Shown piece by piece: positions 1 to 5,204 of a stretch of DNA of 7,611 bases. The stretch's first letter is position 1; every line of letters begins with the position of its first letter. A program made the position numbers and the translations under genes. The notes under the pieces were generated by a model, which was not told where the DNA came from, ran no database searches, and saw nothing but the letters and a program-made list of their open reading frames with translations. The DNA comes from Patescibacteria group bacterium (GTDB lineage: Bacteria; Patescibacteriota; Minisyncoccia; JAHIHE01), in contig JAHIHE010000037.1 of NCBI GenBank assembly GCA_018899995.1, forward strand, positions 1 through 7,611, read 5' to 3'.

Positions 1-1
1 A

Positions 2-142
2 AAAAATAAGACATTTATAAATGCTCACTTGATAAAAAATCAGCTTGTCGATGTTGATAATGGCTCTGATTATAAATACAAAATAAAATTTTTAAATCTA
101 ACCCCGAAGGAGAATAAATTCCCTACGGGGCAGGCAAAATAA
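2..142 (+). CDS. C-terminal fragment of an unidentified protein (possibly the partner methyltransferase)
   Basis: An open frame runs from the window edge to a TAA at 140-142 and encodes about 46 residues ending in TGQAK. There is no start codon in view, so this is the 3' end of a longer gene. The stop lies one base before the ATG of the restriction endonuclease gene, which suggests translational coupling in one operon. Type II endonucleases are commonly preceded by their cognate methyltransferase, so an M gene is the natural guess. No methyltransferase motif falls within the visible part, and the identity rests on position only. Confidence 0.5.
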   Translation, partial: KNKTFINAHLIKNQLVDVDNGSDYKYKIKFLNLTPKENKFPTGQAK

Positions 143-143
143 T

Positions 144-770
144 ATGGCAAAAGAATGGATATTAAATCAAGCGAATATGCGGTGGGGACTAACCCGAAAG
201 AGTAAAGTTGGGCCCGTTGCAGAGTTAATTAGAAAATGCGCCCCAAAGACACTAAACGAGTGGGAAAAATTTTATTTAGACAAAGCCTATTCGAAACAGC
301 ATCTCGAACAACTCGGGAAAACTTTATTTATTAAGGTTACTGATGTTTGCAAAGCTGAAATAGAAGATGTTACCGAAGAAGATTGTATAAATTTCATATA
401 CAATTTGGTAATAAATAGAACCTTCGACGGTTATCAGTCAGAAATTCAAACAATTTACGGACAGCTTGAAAAAATTCTTGGAGTTAAAATCGAGCCTGCC
501 CCCGACGAATGGGATAGAGGATATAATGTTGATTATTTTATTAAAATTCACGAAAAATATATCGGTCTTCAAATAAAACCTGCGGGTTTTGAATATATTA
601 CGCAAATAATCAACGAAAGAGAACAGCAGAAAAAAACGCACGAAAAATTTACCGCAAAATACGGCGGAAAGGTATTTTATATTATTTCAATAACCGAAGG
701 TAAAAATAAGATAATCCATAATCCCGAAGTAATTGAGGAAATAAAAAAAGAGATTGAAAGATTAAAATAG
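144..770 (+). CDS. MjaI-family type II restriction endonuclease
   Basis: Protein of 208 residues that I recognise as the MjaI restriction endonuclease family. The founder, from Methanocaldococcus, cleaves CTAG. It would cut unmodified foreign DNA in the cytoplasm. The N-terminus (EWILNQANMRWGLTRKSKVG, residues 4-23) and the central TEEDCINFIYNLVINRTFDG stretch (78-97) look like the conserved family blocks. A likely catalytic core is E/D-rich EPAPDEWDRGYNVD (117-130) followed by a beta strand carrying Q143-I-K145. That reads as a PD-(D/E)XK fold with Gln in the acidic position, as in some other endonucleases; this assignment is my inference. The ATG at 144 is chosen because conserved residues begin at once. 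No clear SD is present, and coupling to the preceding stop at 140-142 may drive initiation. The length appears complete. The recognition site of this copy is not proven by family membership. Confidence 0.85.
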   Translation: MAKEWILNQANMRWGLTRKSKVGPVAELIRKCAPKTLNEWEKFYLDKAYSKQHLEQLGKTLFIKVTDVCKAEIEDVTEEDCINFIYNLVINRTFDGYQSEIQTIYGQLEKILGVKIEPAPDEWDRGYNVDYFIKIHEKYIGLQIKPAGFEYITQIINEREQQKKTHEKFTAKYGGKVFYIISITEGKNKIIHNPEVIEEIKKEIERLK

Positions 771-805
771 GCGGCGAAAAAAGAAGCGGCGTTCAGTTTT
801 GGCTC

Positions 806-824
806 TGCCGCCCGCAGGGCGGCA
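806..824. repeat. GC-rich perfect hairpin in spacer
   Basis: TGCCGCCC (806-813), loop GCA, GGGCGGCA (817-824): an 8-bp perfect stem. No T-run follows, so it is not a convincing terminator for the endonuclease gene. It is one of several strong palindromes in the 771-1105 spacer, which otherwise holds no supported gene. A 27-codon ATG frame at 847-930 has no SD and runs into the next palindrome. Confidence 0.6.
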
Positions 825-908
825 ATCATTCGGGATTTTGTTCAAAATGAGTTCTGACTTTTTCCAGCAAACACCACCAAAATTTCTAACGGGGCGCATT
901 GCCGAGTT

Positions 909-976
909 CTGGGTTCTCCGCCTCCGGTGAATCCCATGCCTACCGGCAGGCAGGCGCAGCAGGCGGAGATTCCCAG
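909..976. repeat. Compound palindrome, probable dispersed REP-like element
   Basis: The outer arms TCTCCGCCT (915-923) and AGGCGGAGA (961-969) are perfect complements. They are flanked by CTGGG (909-913) and CCCAG (972-976), which extend the stem. Inside is TGCCT-ACCGGC-AGGCA (937-952). A further TCCGCC at 981-986 could pair alternatively with GGCGGA at 962-967. The sequence is far richer in GC than the AT-rich flanks. From memory, CCTACCGGCAGGCAGG-like palindromes are frequent between genes in candidate-phyla genomes. Repetition across this genome cannot be shown from one window. Confidence 0.6.
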
Positions 977-1105
977 TGAGTCCGCCAAAGTTTATTGGTT
1001 GCCTCGCTTAAAAACTCCGTTGCTTATTTTTGATATTTTCACTATCATTATATTACGCTATTTAAAATAAACTCAATATAAGTAGTATATTAAAGTCAAA
1101 TAATT

Positions 1106-1309
1106 ATGGCAAACACTGTTAGCGAAAATATCCGCAAACTCCGGCAGAAAAAAGGAATTTCTCAAGATCGTCTATCAAAAAAAGCGGATTTAGCATTAAA
1201 TACTATCGTTAAAATTGAAACCTGTGAAAATTCAAATCCAACAGTTGAAACGCTTAAAAAGATCGCTAAAGCATTAGATGTTTCCGCGCGCGACTTATTT
1301 GAAAAATAA
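1106..1309 (+). CDS. Small XRE/Cro-CI family transcriptional regulator
   Basis: A 67-residue protein consisting of a single HTH_3 domain. Residues 5-20 form the first helix (SENIRKLRQKKGISQ) and residues 19-40 the helix-turn-helix, with the typical SQDRLSKKADLALNTIVKIE pattern. Residues 44-66 (NPTVETLKKIAKALDVSARDLFE) are the classical C-terminal helices of the domain. There is no effector or dimerisation extension, so it probably binds DNA as a simple dimer. The leader before the ATG is AT-rich without an SD. The cation pump gene starts 7 bases after the stop, so the two are probably cotranscribed and the regulator may control the pump or itself. An alternative is a controller (C) protein for the upstream restriction system, but the 336-bp repeat-filled gap makes that less attractive. 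Confidence 0.88.
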   Translation: MANTVSENIRKLRQKKGISQDRLSKKADLALNTIVKIETCENSNPTVETLKKIAKALDVSARDLFEK

Positions 1310-1316
1310 TTACGAT

Positions 1317-4073
1317 ATGTGGCATTCAAAAACATTGCCCGAAACTTTTCAGGCGCTGCATTCCGGCGAACATGGCTTAACAAGAAAAGAAGCAACGGAA
1401 CGCCTCAAGGAATACGGCCCCAACAAGCTTCCCGAAGGAAAGGTGGACAGTCTTCCCGTTATTTTCCTGCGCCAGTTCCAAAGCCCGCTGATTTACATTC
1501 TTCTCGCGGCAAGCATGATTGTTTTTGCGATGGGAGAAATCATAGACGGCTCGATCATTCTTGCCGTTCTTCTTTTCAATGCCATCGTCGGAACCATTCA
1601 AGAGGGCAAGGCGCGAAACACGCTTTTCGCGCTCAAGAAATTCGTTGAAACAAGAGCGACTGTTCTCCGCGAGGGAAAAGAATTTATTGTTCCTGACAGC
1701 GAAGTGGTGCCTGGCGATATCATTATTCTGCAGGAGGGCGAGAAAGCGCCGGCAGACGCGCGAGTTATTGCCGCCACAAATCTCAAAATTGATGAGGCGG
1801 CTCTTACCGGTGAATCAGAGCCGGTACATAAAATTTCCGATATTTTAGAAAGAGTTGACTTGCCTGCAACGGAGCAAAAAAACATGATTTTCAAAGGGAC
1901 GCATATTCTTGCGGGAAACGGCAGAGCGATTGTGGTAGCAACTGGCATTGAGACAGTAATTGGAAAAATTTCAAAGGAGATCGCGGCAATTGATACTGAA
2001 ATTCCTCTTAAAACCAATATCCGCTATCTCTCGCGGCTCATCGTTGCCACTGTTGCAAGTATTAGCACATTGTTGTTTCTACTCGGTATTGTTTCGGGGA
2101 AATCAGTAAAAGAAATGTTTACCACCGTGGTCTCGCTTTCTGTTTCACTCATTCCCGAAGGACTTCCTATTGTGATGACGCTTGTTTTAGCAACCGGCGT
2201 ATGGAGAATGTCAAAGCATAATGTCTTAGTAAAAAAACTTCAGGCTGTGGAAGCGCTGGGGCAATCTCGCATTATCGCTGTTGATAAGACAGGCACCATA
2301 ACCAAAAACGAAATGGTAATCCAGAAAGTATATGTGGACGGAAAATTTTTTGAAGTTGGCGGAGTTGGTTATGAACCGAAAGGAGAAATCAATCTTGGAA
2401 ATAATATCATTGACCCGTTAAATCACCCCGAACTTTTATTAGCGGGAAAAATAGCCGCTTTTTGCGCCAATGCCCGCGTGATGTTTTCAGAAGAAGAGAA
2501 GGCCTGGCGCGTTGCCGGCGACCCGACTGAAGCGGCAATGCTCGTGCTCGCCGAGAAGCTCGGATTTCACAAAGATGACTTGGAGCGAGAGTCGCCGCTG
2601 GTTAGCGAAATTCCGTTTGATTACAAGTTCAAGTATCATGCGACGGTTCATCAATTTGACGGCCAGAAGTTTTTAGCTGTTGTTGGCGCGCCGGAGGTAA
2701 TTCTCGGTCTTTCACAAAAAATATGGCGCGGCGGTTCCTCGACTGCGCTCGGGACAGGCAAAAGTTATCATCTATCTAATAAAGAGAAACAAGAATTAGA
2801 ATCAGTTTTTCTATCTATGTCGCGAGAAGGGTTGCGGGTTGTCGCGTTAGCTGCCGCCTTTGGCGAGCCTCGCTTACGGCGGGAAACCCGCGATGCGCTC
2901 GCCTCGCTGGAGCTACGGCGAAGCGAGCCGAAAATACTTACTCCCGAGGAAATTAAATCACTTACTTTTGTGGGATTTTTCGGAATGAAAGACGCGCTTC
3001 GGGAAGAGGTGCGAGATGCGATGCAAAAAGCGGCTTCTGCCGGTATTCGGGTGGTAATGATCACCGGGGATCATAAAATCACGGCGCAAGCGATCGCCAA
3101 AGAAGCGAACATCTATCACGATGGAGATACTGTTCTTACAGGACAAGACATTGACGCTTTTTCCGATGCCGAGCTTTCCGAAAAATTGGCCAGAACTTCG
3201 GTATTTGCGCGAGTAACGCCGGAACACAAATTGAGAATTATAAAGGCGTATAAGGCGGCTGGAGAAATTGTGGCGATGACCGGAGACGGGGTAAATGACG
3301 CCCCTTCGCTCGTTGCCGCAGACCTTGGCGTGGCTATGGGAAAAATTGGCACCGAGGTGGCAAAAGAAGCTTCGGATATCGTGCTTCTGGATGATAATTT
3401 CGGAAGTATTGTTTCGGCTGTAGAAGAAGGACGAAGTATTTACAAGACGATTAAGAAAGTTATTCTGTATCTTTTTGCGGGCAGTTGGAGTCAGGTACTT
3501 ACAATTTTAGGCGCCCTGCTACTCGGCTACCCGCTGCCTCTTTTGGCAGCCCAGATTATTTGGCTTAATTTTGTGACTGATGGATTTCTTGATGTCGCAT
3601 TGGCTATGGAGCCAAAAGAGGAAGGGTTATTGCGCGGTAATTTTGAACGGCCTAAAAAATATCTCATTGATTCTTTAATGGTCAAACGGATTGTGCTAAT
3701 GGCTGCGCCGCTCATGATCGGAGCGCTCGTATTATTCAGCAACTACTACCAAACTGATTTGGTTAAAGCGTGGACCATTACGCTAACCGCGCTGGCTATG
3801 GGCCACTGGTTCAATGCTTGGAATTGCCGCTCGGAAGACAAATCTATTTTTCAAATGAACCCGTTTTCCAATAAATTCTTGGTTGGAGCGACTGTCATCA
3901 TCGTCTTTCTGCAGATGCTTGCGATTTATAATCCCCTTATGCAAAAAATCCTCCGCACCACCGCCCTTTCGTTTTCAGAATGGCTGGTTATTATTCCCGT
4001 GGCGGCTTCCGTTGTGCTCGTGGAAGAAATAAGAAAATTCTTTTATCGAAAGAAAGCATCAATACCAGCATAA
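1317..4073 (+). CDS. P2-type (Ca2+-like) cation-transporting P-type ATPase
   Basis: A 918-residue inner-membrane pump that couples ATP hydrolysis to cation transport. Residue numbers are from the ATG at 1317. The N-terminal cation-ATPase domain starts at WHSKTLPETFQAL. The A-domain TGES is at 164-167, PEGLP of M4 at 280-284, the phosphorylated Asp is D323 in DKTGT, GAPE is at 457-460, TGDH at 583-586 and TGDGVNDAP at 655-663. Ten membrane segments fit at about 54-73, 75-96, 241-259, 267-292, 715-737, 742-764, 792-811, 818-836, 854-871 and 888-909. By eye against SERCA, M6 keeps N751, T754 and D755, M4 keeps the PEGLP Glu and M8 keeps E840, whereas the M5 site-I Glu is Gln (Q726). This suggests a one-site Ca2+ pump, though substrate is not proven. 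An in-frame ATG at 1278 would overlap the regulator gene and adds no family-like sequence, so it was rejected. No SD is visible. The N-domain carries two palindromic in-frame insertions (listed separately). Confidence 0.93.
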   Translation: MWHSKTLPETFQALHSGEHGLTRKEATERLKEYGPNKLPEGKVDSLPVIFLRQFQSPLIYILLAASMIVFAMGEIIDGSIILAVLLFNAIVGTIQEGKARNTLFALKKFVETRATVLREGKEFIVPDSEVVPGDIIILQEGEKAPADARVIAATNLKIDEAALTGESEPVHKISDILERVDLPATEQKNMIFKGTHILAGNGRAIVVATGIETVIGKISKEIAAIDTEIPLKTNIRYLSRLIVATVASISTLLFLLGIVSGKSVKEMFTTVVSLSVSLIPEGLPIVMTLVLATGVWRMSKHNVLVKKLQAVEALGQSRIIAVDKTGTITKNEMVIQKVYVDGKFFEVGGVGYEPKGEINLGNNIIDPLNHPELLLAGKIAAFCANARVMFSEEEKAWRVAGDPTEAAMLVLAEKLGFHKDDLERESPLVSEIPFDYKFKYHATVHQFDGQKFLAVVGAPEVILGLSQKIWRGGSSTALGTGKSYHLSNKEKQELESVFLSMSREGLRVVALAAAFGEPRLRRETRDALASLELRRSEPKILTPEEIKSLTFVGFFGMKDALREEVRDAMQKAASAGIRVVMITGDHKITAQAIAKEANIYHDGDTVLTGQDIDAFSDAELSEKLARTSVFARVTPEHKLRIIKAYKAAGEIVAMTGDGVNDAPSLVAADLGVAMGKIGTEVAKEASDIVLLDDNFGSIVSAVEEGRSIYKTIKKVILYLFAGSWSQVLTILGALLLGYPLPLLAAQIIWLNFVTDGFLDVALAMEPKEEGLLRGNFERPKKYLIDSLMVKRIVLMAAPLMIGALVLFSNYYQTDLVKAWTITLTALAMGHWFNAWNCRSEDKSIFQMNPFSNKFLVGATVIIVFLQMLAIYNPLMQKILRTTALSFSEWLVIIPVAASVVLVEEIRKFFYRKKASIPA
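2733..2755. repeat. Palindromic repeat-like insertion inside the ATPase gene (first)
   Basis: A GC-rich segment, GGTTCCTCGACTGCGCTCG followed by GGAC, lies inside the nucleotide-binding domain. The ends GTTCC (2734-2738) and GGGAC (2751-2755) pair with one G-T wobble. It encodes most of the odd low-complexity stretch RGGSSTALGTG (residues 471-481), just after the conserved GAPEVILGLSQ, where this family usually has a short variable linker. It resembles intergenic repeats of the TCGACTGCGCTCGG type. The reading frame is kept. The insertion origin is an inference. Confidence 0.45.
2862..2930. repeat. 69-bp palindrome-rich in-frame insertion in the ATPase gene (second)
   Basis: The segment encodes about 23 residues rich in Arg, Glu and Leu (GEPRLRRETRDALASLELRR then SEP, residues 516-538). 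It sits between the conserved blocks REGLRVVALA and ILTPEEIKSLTFVGFFGMKD, which in relatives lie only a few residues apart. The DNA holds nested inverted repeats: GGCGAGC (2862-2868) with GCTCGCC (2897-2903), GCGGG-AAA-CCCGC (2879-2891), and CTCGCT (2903-2908) with AGCGAG (2922-2927). Its length is a multiple of three, so the frame is preserved, much like Rickettsia palindromic elements in protein genes. The comparison with relatives is from memory of the family. Confidence 0.6.
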
Positions 4074-4074
4074 A

Positions 4075-4140
4075 CCCCATTAGAAGTCTTGGTCAGAAAA
4101 AATTTTTATTTAAAATTTTTTCTGTTCTGCAATAACGGGG
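4075..4140 (+). terminator. Probable terminator / long hairpin after the ATPase gene
   Basis: Two bases after the TAA begins CCCCATTA (4075-4082), which pairs with TAACGGGG (4133-4140) with one mismatch. Within it is a 13-bp perfect stem, CAGAAAAAATTTT (4094-4106) and AAAATTTTTTCTG (4112-4124), with a 5-nt loop. The inner stem is AT-rich and the right arm supplies the U-run, so it could terminate in either direction. It is not a textbook GC-rich terminator. Confidence 0.5.
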
Positions 4141-4182
4141 ATGCAAAATCCCGAATCCCGCGTGGAGCGGCTGTGAAACTAT

Positions 4183-4198
4183 TTATGCGCTTATGCGC
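4183..4198. repeat. Tandem 8-bp direct repeat
   Basis: TTATGCGC occurs twice back to back (4183-4190 and 4191-4198). It is part of the gene-free mosaic between the ATPase gene and the peptide cassette (4074-4487). No function is evident. Confidence 0.6.
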
Positions 4199-4210
4199 TA
4201 AAGAAATTTT

Positions 4211-4226
4211 GGGATAAATTTATCCC
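4211..4226. repeat. Perfect 16-bp palindrome GGGATAAATTTATCCC
   Basis: A perfectly self-complementary 16-mer in the gene-free spacer. It could be a protein-binding dyad or a mobile-repeat relic. It is not placed relative to a recognisable promoter. Confidence 0.6.
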
Positions 4227-4286
4227 TTGCGGGGCACTCTTGCGTCACCGCTTTTTTACTTTACCTTTACACATTTTTTTAACCGC

Positions 4287-4331
4287 TTGCGTCAATCCCG
4301 AGTACTCGGGACCATGGCAGAATTAACGCAA
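4287..4331. repeat. Compound stem with central perfect palindrome
   Basis: The outer arms TTGCGTCAAT (4287-4296) and ATTAACGCAA (4322-4331) match at 9 of 10 positions. They enclose TCCCGAGTACTCGGGA (4296-4311), a perfect 16-bp palindrome. CTTGCGTCA at the left arm (4286-4294) also occurs at 4239-4247, and ACCGCTT occurs at both 4247-4253 and 4282-4288, so the region appears built from shuffled repeat pieces. In this spacer I see no tRNA or other recognisable RNA gene. Confidence 0.55.
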
Positions 4332-4369
4332 TAGGTTTGAAAGACCAAGCTGTAAGACTAAGCTGCCGC

Positions 4370-4398
4370 TTGACAGTTTCGCGATGCGGGGGTAATCT
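4370..4398 (+). promoter_or_regulatory. Sigma-70-like promoter of the peptide/UPRTase/radical-SAM-like cassette
   Basis: TTGACA (4370-4375) is a perfect -35 box. A 17-bp spacer leads to TAATCT (4393-4398), a weaker -10. Transcription would start near 4405, leaving a leader of about 80 bases before the first peptide ORF. This is the best promoter candidate between the ATPase gene and 4488. Confidence 0.5.
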
Positions 4399-4423
4399 TA
4401 AATTAGCTTAAAAAGCTATAGAT

Positions 4424-4464
4424 AAGGAGGATCCTGATAAAAGCGGGATTATTTTTTGCTCCTT
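4424..4464 (+). promoter_or_regulatory. Structured leader with SD-like sequence and T-run (possible attenuator)
   Basis: AAGGAG (4424-4429), part of a full SD-like AAGGAGG, is exactly complementary to CTCCTT (4459-4464). Inside, ATCC (4431-4434) can pair with GGAT (4446-4449), followed by TATTTTTT (4450-4457). Thus a weak terminator-like hairpin and a longer stem burying the SD-like sequence are both drawable. After AAGGAGG a short frame without ATG runs from CTG 4434 or ATA 4437 to a TAA at 4464-4466, a possible leader peptide only if non-standard starts are used. Function is inferred. Confidence 0.3.
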
Positions 4465-4487
4465 AACAATTTAATGGAGGTAAATAA

Positions 4488-4604
4488 ATGGAAAAGATAA
4501 AAGAAACAGAAAAGAAAAAACCGCCCGCTCGATTGAATCAAAGAGCTGATGGCGAACTTGTGAATGAATTCGGCCAGTGTCCTTGTTGTTTTCCCCTGAG
4601 TTAA
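4488..4604 (+). CDS. 38-residue peptide with C-terminal CPCC, candidate precursor peptide
   Basis: The ATG at 4488 sits 7 bases after a strong SD, GGAGG (4476-4480), and the frame ends at TAA 4602-4604. The peptide starts with a charged stretch (MEKIKETEKKKPPARLNQR), continues ADGELVNEFGQ and ends CPCCFPLS with Cys at 31, 33 and 34. A charged N-terminal part followed by a short Cys-rich tail is the usual layout of a leader plus core in ribosomally made, modified peptides. It is first in a run of tiny genes ahead of a radical-SAM-like protein. I recognise no named family. It could instead be a small metal-binding or regulatory peptide. Confidence 0.6.
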   Translation: MEKIKETEKKKPPARLNQRADGELVNEFGQCPCCFPLS

Positions 4605-4620
4605 ATCAAGGGGTGAGAAA

Positions 4621-4800
4621 ATGACGGGAAAATTAAAAGCGGAAAAAGCAGAGTTATCATTGTTAGTGCCCATAGGATGCGCTAACTGCACAGGAGTTAG
4701 CTGTGTTGCGGAAACTGTCTGCTACGGAACTAACTGTGTTACGATCGGCATACCCTGCTGTAAGACATGCCCTGCGAACAAAAGAAAAATAGCTATGTGA
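4621..4800 (+). CDS. 59-residue eight-cysteine peptide, candidate precursor or metal-binding peptide
   Basis: The ATG at 4621 follows AAGGGGTGAG (4608-4617), a good SD, and the frame ends at TGA 4798-4800. After a charged start (MTGKLKAEKAE) comes a hydrophobic LSLLVPIG and then eight cysteines at 20, 23, 28, 34, 39, 46, 47 and 50, with many Gly, Thr and Val between them. A basic tail (NKRKIAM) closes it. The density and irregular spacing (x2, x4, x5, x4, x6, 0, x2) do not match a zinc ribbon I know. Radical-SAM thioether peptides or a metal-sequestering peptide are both possible. It lies 16 bases downstream of the previous ORF in the same operon. Confidence 0.65.
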   Translation: MTGKLKAEKAELSLLVPIGCANCTGVSCVAETVCYGTNCVTIGIPCCKTCPANKRKIAM

Positions 4801-4806
4801 AAAATA

Positions 4807-4815
4807 AGAGGCGAT
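4807..4815 (+). promoter_or_regulatory. SD deciding the start of the 56-residue peptide
   Basis: AGAGGCGAT matches the anti-SD pattern AGGAGGTGAT with few mismatches and lies 4 bases before the ATG at 4820. The ATG at 4814 falls inside this SD, so 4820 is the better start. The same geometry is seen before the phosphoribosyltransferase gene. Confidence 0.5.
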
Positions 4816-4819
4816 GGAA

Positions 4820-4990
4820 ATGGAACCAAAGTGCAGAGATTGCAAAAAAAACGCGAATATCATTTCGCCTGACGCGCTTTTAGGAGAGGAAAAACCTGGC
4901 GCCAAAGCCATAGCGGCGTTATTTGAAGGCATAATAGACAAAGGGCATTGCTGCGGCAACGGCGGACCAAATTGCTACGCTGAAGAATAA
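4820..4990 (+). CDS. 56-residue Cys-containing small protein of unknown function
   Basis: The start at 4820 is favoured by SD placement; an ATG two codons upstream at 4814 is the alternative. The frame ends at TAA 4988-4990. The protein begins MEPKCRDCKKN, a CxxC at residues 5 and 8, has a hydrophobic amphipathic middle (AKAIAALFEGIID, 28-40) and ends with CC (44-45) and C52 in a Gly-rich GHCCGNGGPNC. CxxC plus a distant CC could bind a metal or cluster, or serve as a modified peptide. KPxA followed 14-15 residues later by GxC(x)CC-like sequence recalls the 38-residue peptide, but the similarity is weak. No family is recognised. Confidence 0.6.
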   Translation: MEPKCRDCKKNANIISPDALLGEEKPGAKAIAALFEGIIDKGHCCGNGGPNCYAEE

Positions 4991-5012
4991 AGAAATCCGA
5001 GAGGTAAAATAA

Positions 5013-5123
5013 ATAAAAGTAAAGAAAAAGAAGGCAAGAAAAGACGAGTCAGAAAAGTGCGAAACTAAAAAGACAATTCCGCGGAAAAGAAAGAATAGAG
5101 GCAATAAATGGGTGCGGACATAA
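5013..5123 (+). other. Possible degenerate small ORF with ATA in the start position
   Basis: GAGAGGT (4999-5005) followed by 7 bases and ATA (5013) mirrors the GGAGGT-AAATAA-ATG arrangement of the first peptide gene. From ATA the frame is open for 36 residues, strongly Lys/Arg-rich with one Cys, to TAA 5121-5123. ATA is a very rare start, so this is more likely a decayed gene or chance in a purine-rich stretch. The frame overlaps the next short ORF. Confidence 0.15.
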
Positions 5124-5191
5124 TGCGATTGACTTTAAAGGGACTTGTCCCCTGTGAACAGAATATGAATAAAACAAGAAAAAGAAATTAA
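5108..5191 (+). CDS. Possible 27-residue peptide
   Basis: The ATG at 5108 lies 6 bases after AGAGG (5097-5101) and the frame ends at TAA 5189-5191, inside the SD of the phosphoribosyltransferase gene. The peptide (MGADIMRLTLKGLVPCEQNM then a basic tail) has one Cys. Its middle is encoded by a small hairpin GGGAC-TT-GTCCC (5140-5151), so it could equally be a repeat that happens to be open. The SD and the tight spacing to the next gene are the only positive evidence. Confidence 0.3.
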   Translation: MGADIMRLTLKGLVPCEQNMNKTRKRN

Positions 5192-5200
5192 GGATGTGAT
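5190..5200 (+). promoter_or_regulatory. SD deciding the start of the phosphoribosyltransferase
   Basis: AAGGATGTGAT matches the full anti-SD complement AAGGAGGTGAT at all but one position. It is followed by GAAA and ATG 5205. The GTG at 5196 and ATG at 5199 lie within or against this site, so translation most likely begins at 5205. Confidence 0.6.
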
Positions 5201-5204
5201 GAAA

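Noticed and set aside
847..930. A 27-codon ORF in the spacer after the endonuclease gene.
   Set aside because: It has no SD, runs into the palindromic repeat, and its sequence is best explained as part of the dispersed element.
1030..1064. Promoter for the XRE gene (TTGATA or TTTTCA with nearby TATATT or TATTTA).
   Set aside because: The region is AT-rich and no pair combines good boxes with 16-18 bp spacing, so no single promoter can be supported.
1278..1316. Upstream ATG for the P-type ATPase giving 13 extra residues.
   Set aside because: It overlaps the end of the regulator gene in another frame, and the added residues do not look like the family N-terminus, which begins at the ATG at 1317.
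4150..4330. A tRNA or other structured RNA gene in the spacer.
   Set aside because: Palindromes are strong but no cloverleaf, T-loop motif or known riboswitch core was seen; they read as repeats.
4449..4691. A minus-strand frame of 80 residues opposite the first peptide genes.
   Set aside because: It is the complement of three SD-supported + strand features, has a Phe/Leu-rich composition typical of reverse-strand shadow of Lys/Glu-rich coding, and no SD or promoter in that direction.
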